This document shows, piece by piece, positions 1 to 11,900 of a DNA stretch of 64,000 nt. The stretch lies in contig NZ_JBDPLH010000011.1 in the NCBI RefSeq assembly GCF_040187885.1, positions 62,001 to 126,000 on the forward strand, written 5' to 3'. The position numbers and the translations under genes were made by a program. This DNA is from Roseateles_E cavernae (GTDB lineage Bacteria > Pseudomonadota > Gammaproteobacteria > Burkholderiales > Burkholderiaceae_C). The notes below the pieces were generated by a model, which worked only from the letters and a program-made list of their open reading frames with translations, was not told the origin of the DNA and did not search any database. How positions within the stretch are numbered: the first letter of the stretch is position 1; each line of letters begins with the position of its first letter.

Positions 1-1699
1 TCAGCACCTGCTGGGCCTCGTCCAGCGGGGTGTTGGGCAGCATCAGCACGAACTCCTCGCCGCCGTAGCGGGCCACCATGTCACCGGGGCGCAGCGAGGC
101 CGAGACGCGCTCGGCCAGTGATTTCAGCGCCATATCGCCGGCGGCGTGGCCCAGCGAGTCGTTGAGCTTCTTGAAGTTGTCAATGTCCAGCAGGGCCAGG
201 GCCAGCTGGCTGGGTTCCTGATCGGACTGGCGCTCCAGCTTGGCCTGCTCGATGCCGAAGGCGGCGATCAGGCCGCGGCGGTTGGCGATCTGGGTCAGCT
301 GGTCGGTCTGCACCTCGTCGGACAGGCGCTTGAGCTCGCTCTCCAGCTCATTGACACGCTTGCTGAGGCTGCTGGCCTTGTCGTGCTCGGCACTCAGCCG
401 CGCCTGGGTCTGCTGCACCAGCGACTGCACGCTGCGGCTTTCCTCCACCATCTCGCGCACCACGCCGGCCAGGCTCTCCAGGCTGTCGGCCTTCTCGATC
501 ACATCGGCATAGCGGCCCACGCTGTGCTGGAAGCGGTCGGTGTGCTCGCCCAGTTCGCCGAGCTCGGCCAGCATCTTGTGGATCAGCGACTTCAGCGAAT
601 CGCGGGCCCGGCCGCGCTCCTCGCGCAGCGCGCGCTGGCGCTCGCGCGTGCCGCTGAGCATCTCGGCCACCGAGCGCACGCCGCGCGCCGACAGACCCAG
701 CTCCAGCGTGTTGTTCATCGCCTCGCACTGGCCATGGGCCCAGGAGTCATCCTCGGCCAGCTCCACCAGGCTGGCGCTGAGCTCGCGGCACAGGCCGCCG
801 AGTGCGCCGAACACATGGTGGCGATGGTCCAGCAGGCGGCGCGCGCGCACGCACAAGGCCTCCATCGCCTCGGCACGCGGGGCATCGGCGCCATGGATGC
901 TGAGCTCCAGCTGGGCGGCCTGCAGCTGGCCCAGCAGCTCGCCGACCATCGCGTCCTCGGCATCGGGCAGGCGCAGCGCATGCTCGACCGTGCCCTGCAG
1001 GCTGCCGCCGATCGCGCCCCAGGCCTGCAGCGCGGCGCTGTTGTTGCCGGCGGATGCGGGTGCCGGCGCGGCGGCGTCCAGATCGGTGCCGAACTCGCTG
1101 TCGGTGAAGAACTGGCTGGGCGTGCCGCCCGGTTCTTCTTCTTCTTCGGCGTCGAACTGGGTGTCTATGCTGGCGTCGGCGACATCGGAGTCCCAGCTGC
1201 GCACCAGCTGCTGCAGGCGCGCCAGCAGGCGCTGCGGGTCGCTGCGGTTGCTGCTCAGCACGCGCTGCAGCCCGTCCTTCTTGCGCGCCACCGTCCATTG
1301 CCGGCCGCCGCGCTCCAGGCCGCGCACCATGCGCTCCATCAGCGCGGCCATGGCCTCGGCCTGGGCGCCGGGCCCATCGCTTTGCTGCAGCTTCTCGAGC
1401 CGGCGCAAGGCCTCGTCCCAGCGCGACTCGCGCAAGAGCTTGTTGATGTCCAGCCGGCTCTGCGCGTCGGTCACGCCGATGGCCATCAGCTTGTTCATCA
1501 AGGCCTGCACCCGCTCGGGCAGGGCCTCGGCCGCAGCCGGCGGCGCGGCGCCCGACTCGGCGGCATAGGCGGCGGCGTAGTTCTCCGGCGTCGGTTCCTG
1601 CTTGGACAGCGCCAGCCTATGCAGCGCCGCCTTGGCCACCTGGGCCGGTGGCAGGGTGGTGCTGGCCGCGCGCGGGGGGCTGGGGCGTCGCTCGTCCAT
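1..1699 (-). CDS. diguanylate cyclase (GGDEF), 3' end beyond window
   Basis: The visible 566 codons start at an ATG at 1699 (M-D-E-R-R-P) and run off the left edge. The C-terminal part enters a GGDEF domain, the enzyme fold that makes c-di-GMP from two GTP. The signature is GGEEF at about residue 546, preceded by RPGD exactly five residues earlier, which is the RxxD product-inhibition site; about 90 residues of the domain are missing. The roughly 380 residues before it are alpha-helical with no membrane segment, and include a run of five glutamates (about residue 190) and a coiled-coil-like stretch just before the catalytic domain. I do not recognise a named sensor domain there. The start lies 14 nt after the REC-PAS-GGDEF-EAL gene stop, so it is the third gene of that operon. 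An active cyclase is inferred from the intact motif. Confidence 0.9.
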   Translation of the reverse strand, partial: MDERRPSPPRAASTTLPPAQVAKAALHRLALSKQEPTPENYAAAYAAESGAAPPAAAEALPERVQALMNKLMAIGVTDAQSRLDINKLLRESRWDEALRRLEKLQQSDGPGAQAEAMAALMERMVRGLERGGRQWTVARKKDGLQRVLSSNRSDPQRLLARLQQLVRSWDSDVADASIDTQFDAEEEEEPGGTPSQFFTDSEFGTDLDAAAPAPASAGNNSAALQAWGAIGGSLQGTVEHALRLPDAEDAMVGELLGQLQAAQLELSIHGADAPRAEAMEALCVRARRLLDHRHHVFGALGGLCRELSASLVELAEDDSWAHGQCEAMNNTLELGLSARGVRSVAEMLSGTRERQRALREERGRARDSLKSLIHKMLAELGELGEHTDRFQHSVGRYADVIEKADSLESLAGVVREMVEESRSVQSLVQQTQARLSAEHDKASSLSKRVNELESELKRLSDEVQTDQLTQIANRRGLIAAFGIEQAKLERQSDQEPSQLALALLDIDNFKKLNDSLGHAAGDMALKSLAERVSASLRPGDMVARYGGEEFVLMLPNTPLDEAQQVL

Positions 1700-1713
1700 G
1701 GCGGGCGGCTCGC

Positions 1714-3959
1714 TCAGCGCAGCAGGCCGCCGGTGGGCCGCGCGGCGGCCTGGGCCTCGGCGCCGAACTCGGCGCTGGCCTGGGCGATCCAGGGGGCCTT
1801 GCGCGGCAGCACGGTCTGGGCCAGCCAGCGCTCCAGATCATCGGGCGGCAAGGGCTTGCTGAACAGAAAGCCCTGCATCACCGAGCAGCCCAGGCGGTGC
1901 AGCACTTCCATCTGGCGCAGGGTCTCGACGCCCTCGGCAATCACCCGCAGGCCCAGCGAGCGGGCCAGCGCGATGATGGCGGTGACCACGGCCGAGCTCT
2001 GCGGCGTGATGCCCAGATCGCGCACAAAGCTGCGGTCGATCTTGACCTCGGAGATCGGCAGCGTGGTCAGATAGGCCAGCGAGCTGTAGCCGGTGCCGAA
2101 GTCGTCGATCGAGATCTCGACGCCGACCTCGTTGAGCCGGTGCAGGGCCGGGATCACGTTCTGCAGGTCCTTCATCAGCCCGGTCTCGGTGATTTCCAGC
2201 TGGATCGCGCGGTGCGGGATGCCATAGGCGCTGACGCACTGGTGGATGTGCTCGACCAGATCGGAGCGCTCGAATAGCCGGTTCGGCAGGTTCACCGCGA
2301 TCGAGTCCGAGAAGCCGAAATTCAGCTGCCAGACCTTGGCCTGGCGGGCCGCCTCGCGCAGCGCCCATTCGGACAGCGGCACGATCAGCCCGGTCTCCTC
2401 GGCCAGCGGGATGAAGTCGCCCGGCGGCACCAGCACATTGCCGCGCTGCCAGCGCATCAGCGCCTCGGCGCCGACCATGCGGGCCGCGCGCACATCGATC
2501 TTGGGCTGGTAGTGCAGCACCAGCTCGCCGCGCTCGATGGCCTTGTGCAGCGCGCTCTCCAGCTCCAGGTTCTCGCGGCCGCGGCCCGAGAGCTGGGGCG
2601 TGTAGACGGCCGAGGCATTGCGGCCCTGACTCTTGACCGCATACATCGCGACGTCGGAGTTGCGCAGCAGATCGGCCATGGTCAGGCCGTCGCGCGGATA
2701 GATCGCGATGCCGACGCTGGCGGTGACAAAGCACTCCTGGCCGGCGATGAAGATGGGCTCGCGCAAGGCCTCCAGCACCCGCTGCGCGACGCGCTCGGCA
2801 TCGCGCTCGTCGACCACCTCGGGCAGCAGCGCGACGAACTCGTCGCCGCCCAGGCGGCCGACCGCCTCCAGCGTGCGGTGCGAGCGCCCGCCGACCGACT
2901 CCAGCATGCCCTCGATGACCTGGTCCGAGTGCCGCACGCAGCCGCGCAGACGCCGGCCGACCTCGATCAGCAGCTCGTCGCCGGCGGCGTGTCCGAGGGT
3001 GTCGTTGATGACCTTGAAGCGGTCCAGATCGATCAGCAGCAGGCCCACCTCATGGCCCATGCGGCGCGCCTGCTCGATCGCGCGCTCGGTGCGCCAGATC
3101 AGCTGGCGGCGGTTCGGCAGGCCGGTCAGCGCGTCGAAATTGGCGAGCTGGCGGATCCGGTCCTCGGCCATGCGGCGGTCGGTCACGTCCTGCAGCACGC
3201 CGGTATAGCCGCTGGCATTGCCATGCTCGTTGAACTCGGGCTCGGCCTCGATATGGATGACGCGCTGGCGCCCGTCCAGCAGCGTGACCGACAGATCGGT
3301 CACCAGCACCGAGTTGTGCGCGATCACATCGCGCAGCAGGTGCAGGAAGAGCTTGCGCTCCTCGCGCGGCACCATGCGCATCGCGCCGATGAAGTCCAGC
3401 GCCTCGTGATTGCCCAGGCCGAACACCCGCAGCGCCTCGGCCGCCAGCACAAAGCCGCCCGAGCCGCGGTGCCACTCGAAGCTGCCCATGCGTGCCAGGT
3501 CTTGCGCGCGCGCCAGGCGCGCCTTGCTGCGCTCCAGCTCGATGCGGGTGCGCGAGCTGCGCAGGAGATAGCGCAGCCGGCCGGCCAGCAGGCTCCACTG
3601 CGGCGACTTGACGAAGAAATCGGTGGCGCCGACCTGGTAGGCGCGGTTGATCGAGGCCTCATCGTCCAGGCCGGTCAGCATCAGCACCGGGGTCGACTCG
3701 AAGCCCGGCATCTCGCGCAGGCGGCGGCAGGTGTCGAAGCCGTCGAGCTCGGGCATCATCGCGTCGAGCACGATCACGTCGGGGCTCCACTCGGCCATCA
3801 TGCGCAGCGCGTCCTCGCCGCCGGTGGCCTCGGTGATGTCAAAGCCGCGCTCGCGCAAGGCGATGGCGGTCAGCAAGAGATTGACCTCGTCGTCGTCCAC
3901 CAGCAGCACACGCGGCTGCTCGGGCAGGTCATCATCCAGGTTTTGACTCACGGCATTCA

Positions 3960-3960
<1 letters not shown>
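1714..3960 (-). CDS. REC-PAS-GGDEF-EAL response regulator
   Basis: Cytoplasmic response regulator for c-di-GMP turnover, 748 residues from the ATG at 3960. Domains in order: receiver (about 17-130, phospho-acceptor Asp in VLDAMMPELDG), a PAS/PAC domain (about 150-265), GGDEF (about 270-460) with intact RLGGDEF, and EAL (about 470-715). EAL catalytic landmarks are all present: EALMRW, EITET, DDFGTGYSS, KIDRSFV and AEGVET, so phosphodiesterase activity is likely; cyclase activity is also possible. The GGDEF domain has about 19 extra residues between RHSD and GGDEF. The start ATG overlaps the stop of the upstream hybrid kinase by one base (TGATG), which indicates translational coupling and makes this protein a plausible phosphotransfer target of that kinase. 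A TTG one codon upstream is a less likely start. Confidence 0.93.
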
Positions 3961-6377
<2,417 letters not shown>

Positions 6378-6472
6378 GGTGGGGCGGCGGCGGTTTCATG
6401 CTGGCTGTCATGGGGGGCGCACTGCTGTCGGGGGAGGCAGCGCGGGGCAAGGCTCGACTGATCCTGCCTCGG

Positions 6473-6499
6473 ATATCGGCCCGGGACGGACAGACTTGA
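6473..6499 (-). promoter_or_regulatory. sigma-28 (FliA) type promoter for the hybrid kinase/c-di-GMP operon
   Basis: Read on the minus strand: TCAAGTCT (6499-6492), 11 nt, GCCGATAT (6480-6473). The enterobacterial FliA consensus is TAAAGTTT-N11-GCCGATAA; this site matches 6 of 8 and 7 of 8 positions with the exact 11-nt spacer. It faces the hybrid kinase start at 6377. Function is inferred from the match only. Confidence 0.7.
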
Positions 6500-6551
6500 G
6501 TGTTGTTTGGCGGCGATCTTGCCCCTCGGGCGCCTACATACAATGCAGCGC

Positions 6552-8255
6552 ATGAACAGCCTCAGTGACGCTCGCTCCGCCTCGCGCCGCTGGCCATGGA
6601 TGGGTGCCGCCGCGCTGGCGGCGCTGCTGCTGGCCTGGCTGGCCTGGCCCGATGCGTCGAGCAACGGCCAGTCCTGGCTGCTGCTCGGCGGCGCGCTGGC
6701 TCTGGGCCTGCTGCTGCTCACGGTGGCGGCCTTGGGCTGGCATATCGGTGTGCGCCTGACCCGCCAGCGCCTGGGCGAGGTGCTGCGCGAGGCGCGCAGC
6801 CAGGCCCAGCTGCTCTCGCAGCTGCAGAGCGACTGGCAGTGGCAGACCGATGCGCAGCACCATCTTGTGCGCTGGCGCGCGCCGCAGGCGGCGCCGGCCT
6901 CCAGCTGGGTCGGTGCGGCCGCGACCGAAACCCTGTGGGAGCGTTTCGCGCTGACCGAAGGCGAGGGCCATGCCAGCCTGCTGCAGCGTCTGCAGGAGGA
7001 GGCGCCGTTCAACGATGTCGAGGTCAGCGCGCGCCTGGAGAGTGGCGCGGCGGCGCAGTTCTCGGGTCGCTGGCTCTTGCGAGCCCAAGTCTGCCTGGAT
7101 GGGCAGGGCCGGTTTGCCGGGCATATCGGCACGGCGCGACCGCTGGGCTCGCCGCAGAACTCGCCGCTAAGTTCACCGGTACTGCAGGACCAGCAGGCCG
7201 CCGGCCTGCTGGCCGCGCCGGCGCCGCGCGAGGTGTTCGACACCGGCTGGATTCAATCGCTGCCGGGCCCGGCCTGGCTGCTGCGCGGACCGGCCGGCCA
7301 GAGCCCGCAGCTGGCGGACCTGAATGCGGCGGCGGCGCAGCTGATGGGTCGGCCGGCCGAGCAGCTGCGCGGCCAGCCCTGGCTGGCCTGTTTGGACGGC
7401 CTGCCGGCCGAGATCCGCGAGACCGCGCTGGCGCCCGGCGCGGCCACCGGCCTGGCCTGCGGGCCCTGGTGGCTGTGCCTGTCGCCGGTGCCAGGTCATG
7501 CCGGCATGAGCCTGCTGAGCCTGTGGCCGCAGGGCGCGCTGGACACCGTGCCGGCCACCCTGGCGGTCGAGGCGGCCGAGGTCGCGCGGGCCGAGCATGA
7601 ATCGTTCAGCTATACGGTCTCGCATGATCTGCGTGCGCCGCTGCGGGTGGTCGAGGGCTTTGCCCGCATCCTGAAGGAGGACTACGGCCGCCTGCTGGAC
7701 CGCATCGGCAACGACCATCTGGACCGGGTGATGGGCGCGGCCACGCGCATGAACAGCATGATCGATGCGCTGCTGTCGCTGACCCAGCTGGCGGCCCAGC
7801 CGCTGCAGCGCCAGCCGGTCAATCTGTCGCAGCTGGCCGCGCTGGTGGTGGAGGAGCTGCGCCGGGCCGCGCCGGAGCGCCGCGCGCTGGTGCGCATTCA
7901 GCCCGATCTGCTGGTGCAGGGCGATCCGACCCTGCTGCGCATGGTGCTGGAGAACCTGCTCAGCAATGCCTGGAAGTACAGCGGCAAATGCGAGCACACC
8001 GAGATCAGCTTCGAGCGCCAGCAGCAGGGCGGCGAGCTGGTCTATATGGTGGCCGACAACGGCGCCGGCTTCGATATGCGTTTCGCCGAGCGCCTGTTCG
8101 GCGTGTTCCAGCGCCTGCACAGCGCCAGCGATTTCCAGGGCACCGGCGTCGGCCTGGCCTCGGTGCGCCGCATCGTGCACCGCCATGGCGGCGAGATCTG
8201 GGCCGAGTCCGAGGTCGGCCAGGGCGCGCGCTTCTACTTCACCTTGGCACGCTGA
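6552..8255 (+). CDS. membrane sensor histidine kinase with PAS domain
   Basis: Sensor kinase of 567 residues from the ATG at 6552. Two adjacent N-terminal hydrophobic helices (about residues 14-34 and 43-66) anchor it with almost no periplasmic loop. A PAS-like region (about 230-330) is followed by the H-box SYTVSHDLRAPLR (about residue 358) and an HATPase with NLLSNAWKYSG, DNGAGFDM and GTGVGLASV. The DHp type, with GFARIL and NSMIDALL, resembles phytochrome-linked kinases. No receiver or cognate regulator gene is adjacent on the same strand; the ANTAR regulator ends 12 bp away but is convergent. A TACAAT hexamer (6539-6544) sits 7 nt before the chosen ATG. An in-frame ATG at 6543 and a TTG at 6507 are alternative starts. 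Confidence 0.87.
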   Translation: MNSLSDARSASRRWPWMGAAALAALLLAWLAWPDASSNGQSWLLLGGALALGLLLLTVAALGWHIGVRLTRQRLGEVLREARSQAQLLSQLQSDWQWQTDAQHHLVRWRAPQAAPASSWVGAAATETLWERFALTEGEGHASLLQRLQEEAPFNDVEVSARLESGAAAQFSGRWLLRAQVCLDGQGRFAGHIGTARPLGSPQNSPLSSPVLQDQQAAGLLAAPAPREVFDTGWIQSLPGPAWLLRGPAGQSPQLADLNAAAAQLMGRPAEQLRGQPWLACLDGLPAEIRETALAPGAATGLACGPWWLCLSPVPGHAGMSLLSLWPQGALDTVPATLAVEAAEVARAEHESFSYTVSHDLRAPLRVVEGFARILKEDYGRLLDRIGNDHLDRVMGAATRMNSMIDALLSLTQLAAQPLQRQPVNLSQLAALVVEELRRAAPERRALVRIQPDLLVQGDPTLLRMVLENLLSNAWKYSGKCEHTEISFERQQQGGELVYMVADNGAGFDMRFAERLFGVFQRLHSASDFQGTGVGLASVRRIVHRHGGEIWAESEVGQGARFYFTLAR

Positions 8256-8266
8256 GCGTTCAGCGT

Positions 8267-8857
8267 TCAGCGTCCCGGCAGCGCCAGCAGCTCGACCGCC
8301 TCGATCAGGCGCAGCGCCGAATCGGCCAGCGCGCGGCCTTCTGAGTCGGCCAGCTTCTGCAGGCGCACCAGCGCCTCCTGGCGCGACAGCGAGTAGCGGT
8401 GCATTAGCACGCCCACCGCCAGCGGCACGACCTGCTCCAGCACCGATTCGAGCGGCAGCAGCGGGCGCAGCGGCGCGGCACTGCGCTCGGGCCGGTTCGC
8501 GAACGCGGCCTCGACGGCCGGCACGATCTGATGGATGTCCAGCGGCTTGACCAGATAGGCCACCGCGCCCAGCGCCTTGACCTTGGCCACCGTCTCTTCG
8601 TCGGCAAAGGCCGACAGGAACATGAAGGGCAGCTGCAGGTATTCGCGCAGATAGGCGGCGACATCGAAGCCGCTCATGCCTTCCATGCGGATGTCCAGCA
8701 GGGCCAGGTCAGGGCGGTGCTCGCGGGCCAGCAGGATGGCGTCGTCGCCGTTGTCGGCGTCGATGACCTCGTAGCCGGCCTGCGCCAAGCCATGGGTCAA
8801 GGTGGCCAGCACCAGCCGGTCATCATCGACCACAAGAATCTTGCCCTTCGAACTCAC
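8267..8857 (-). CDS. ANTAR-domain response regulator
   Basis: Response regulator of about 196 residues: a receiver (1-125; DDD acidic pocket, phospho-acceptor Asp55 in LALLDIRMEGMSG, Lys in LVKPLD) and a C-terminal ANTAR three-helix domain (about 140-190). ANTAR proteins bind paired small hairpins in nascent RNA and prevent transcription termination. The gene directly follows the large PAS kinase, whose HisKA_2-type core is the usual partner class for ANTAR regulators (as in PdtaS/PdtaR), so the two are very likely a pair. I chose the GTG at 8857, which puts the receiver at the N-terminus and has GGGGGA upstream; a TTG at 8908, one base after the kinase stop, would add 17 residues. It is the last gene of the long flg-associated minus-strand run. 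Confidence 0.85.
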   Translation of the reverse strand: MSSKGKILVVDDDRLVLATLTHGLAQAGYEVIDADNGDDAILLAREHRPDLALLDIRMEGMSGFDVAAYLREYLQLPFMFLSAFADEETVAKVKALGAVAYLVKPLDIHQIVPAVEAAFANRPERSAAPLRPLLPLESVLEQVVPLAVGVLMHRYSLSRQEALVRLQKLADSEGRALADSALRLIEAVELLALPGR

Positions 8858-8909
8858 CAGGAAGTCCCCCCGCCCGCGCACCGCGCTGTTTGACGCATTG
8901 TCACTCAAC

Positions 8910-11900
8910 TCACAAAGGCGCCATCAGGTTGACACTGGGCGGCAGCAGATCGACCTGACAGACCACCTGATCGCCCGCCTGCTCCAGGCTCAGCTTGGCG
9001 CTGCGCCGCGGCAGCAGGGCCCGCACCAGGCCCAGGCCGGACACGCCGCCGGGCACATTGGCCAGCTTGAAGCCCTCGGGCAGATGGCCCTCGTTGACGA
9101 TGCGCAGGCTAACCCGGTCGGCCTGGCAGACCAGCGCGCAATGCAGGGCCTGCTGGCTGCCGTGCTTGATCGCATTGCTGAGCAGCTCGTTGAGGGTCAG
9201 GGCGATCGGGATCGACTCGGCCTCGGGCAGGGCCCAGCGATGCACGTCCTCGGCCAGCGGTCCTTCGATGCTGAGCGCGATCGTGCGTCCCGACATGCGC
9301 TGCACCGAGCCGATGATGGCCTCGACCACCTTGCGCACGCGCAAGGGCCCGGTCGAGCCGACCTGCAGGCCGTAGACCTGGGCGATCGCCTGCACCTGGC
9401 CGACTGCCTCGCTGATCACGCCCGCCACCTCGGGGCGGCGCGAGGCGATCTGCTGCAGCAGGCCGGCCACGCCTTGCAGATTGTTCTTGATGCGGTGATG
9501 CACCTCGCGCACCAGCAGCTCGCGCTGCGCGATCGCAGCGGCCAGGCGCGCCTCCTCGGCCGCGCGGTGCTCGGTCACGTCGCTGGCCACCAGCAGCAGC
9601 TGCTCGGGCTCGCTGAGGCCAGCGGCATCGGCCACATCGGCCAGGTGCAGATAGCGGGCGTCCCAGACGCGCGACTCGCCGCGCAGGCTGATGCGGTACT
9701 CGCGCTGCGTCACATCGTCGACGCGCAGCGCCGCCTCCATATCGCCGCGGATGATGGCGCCCTGATCGGCGCCGAACATCATCTCGGGGCTGGCGCCGAT
9801 CAGCTCGGCCTCGCTGCGGCCGGCCAGCGCGGCAGCCGCCTGGTTGATCTGCTCGACCGCCAGGGTCTTGGCGTCGTGCAGGCTGATGGCCAGCGGCGCG
9901 GCCTCGATGATGCGGCGCAGCGAGACCTGGGCCTGCAGGGTCTGGGCCTCGGCCTGGCGGCGCCGCTCGATGTCCAGCAGCGCATAGGTCAGCTGGCGGC
10001 CGCTGTGCTCGGCGCCGGTCACGACCGCATTGCCGACCACCCAGAACTCGCGCCCGTCGCGCGCCTTCAGCCGGCACTCGAAGGTCTCGGCCTGGCCCTC
10101 GGTCAGCTCGTCGAGGTAATGGGTCTGGCGGAAGGGGTGATCGGGGTCAGGAGTTGCCACCATGCTCATCGGCTGGCCGGCAAAGGCGACCAGATCGCCG
10201 CCGAACATGCGCCGCGCCGAGCGGTTCATCCACTCGATGCCGCCACGGCCGACGGTGACGATGCCCACCAGCACCGAGTCCAGCACCGCGCGCTCGCGCT
10301 CGGTCTGCAGCATCAGTGACTGCTGGGCGCGCCAGCGGTCGTCGACGTTGACATAGGTCGCGATCAGGCCCTCGTCCGGCGCGCCGGGCCGCATCACCCG
10401 CTTGCTGACCTGCATCCACAGGCCCGCACCGTCGCGCCGGCGCAGGCGCCGCTCGCCGCGCCATTGGCCGCTGCTGGCCAGCGCCTGGCGCATCGCCTGG
10501 TTCTGGCGCTCGTAGTCGAATTCGGAGTCGAACAGCTCGCGGTGGTCCAGGCCGTTGAGCTCGCCGATGCGGTAGCCGCTCATGCTGGCCAGCGCCTCGT
10601 TGGCGCGGGCGATCTTGCCCTGGCGCAGGATGGCCATGCCGACATCGGACAGGCTGAACATCAGCTCGCGGTCCTGCACCAGGGTTTCCAGCTCGGCCTG
10701 CTGGGCCTTGAGCCGGCTGATGTCGCTGATGACCGCCACAGCCTCGTCGGCCGGGCCCTGCACCTTGCGCAGGCTCAGCGACAGCCAGCGGTCCGAACCG
10801 ACCTGGACGAACTCGGCCTCGAAGCTCTGGCTGGCGTCCAGCGCCGACAGCGCATCCTGCACCTGCTCGGCCAGGCTGGGCAGGGCCGCGAACAGGCGCG
10901 CCACCGGCGTGCCCGGCGCGGTGCCGCTGTCCAGGCCCAGCATCTGCTCGAAGCCGCCATTGCAGCGCAGCAGCTGGGCGCCGCGCAGATAGGCCATGCC
11001 GACACCCGAGCTGTCCATGATGGTGGAGAGCTCGCGCAGCAGTTGTTCGTTGCGCCGCTCGGCCTGCTGCTGGGCCGTCACGTCCAGGGTCACGACCGAG
11101 GTGGTGCGCTGACCCGAGGCCAGTTTGCCGGGCTCGACCCGGGTCAGCAGCCAGCGCCGGCCCAGCTCGGGATGGCGCACCGCATAGCGCACCTCGACCC
11201 GGTCGCCGGTCTTCAGCGCGCGTTGCAGGCGCTCGAACTCGGGCAGCGAATCGGGCTCGACGATGTCGCGGCCCACGCCCTGCAGGCCGGCCAGGCTGTT
11301 GCGCTTGCTGCCCTCACCGCTGCCGCCGCCGCTGCGCGGGCGCAGCCAGCCGGCATCCTGCTGGAAGGTGGCCAGGCCGACGCCGGCGGTGTCCATCAGG
11401 GCGTCGAGCTGCTGGTGGGCCAGGTCGCGCTCCTGCTCCAGGCTGCGGTCCTCCAGCACCGCCATGAAGCGGCGCTGCGCCTGCGTGGCCGACCAGCTCA
11501 GCGGCCGCAGCCGGCCCTGCATCCAGCGCGTGCGGCCCGAGGGGTCGATCAGCACGGCCTGGGTCTGCAGGGTCTGCTGGGCCTGCAGCAGCTCGGGCAG
11601 CGGGCGGCCGGCGCTCCAGGCCAGCAGCTGCTGCAGCGCCGGCGCGGCCTCGTGCAGGCTGGCCGGGTTGGCCAGGCTCAGCTCGGCAAAGGCGCTGTTG
11701 GCGCGCAAGAGCAGGCCGCTCTCGTCGAACAGCACCATGGGCAGCGGGCTCAGTTCGAACCATTGTTCCATCTCGGTCTGGGCGCGTTCGGCCTGCTCGC
11801 GGGCGGCCTGCTCGGCGGTGCGGTCCTGCAGCACATTCAGGCTCAGCTCGGGGGCGTCGGCGGCGCTGAGCCGGTGCTGGGTGCAGCGCATCCAGCGTTC

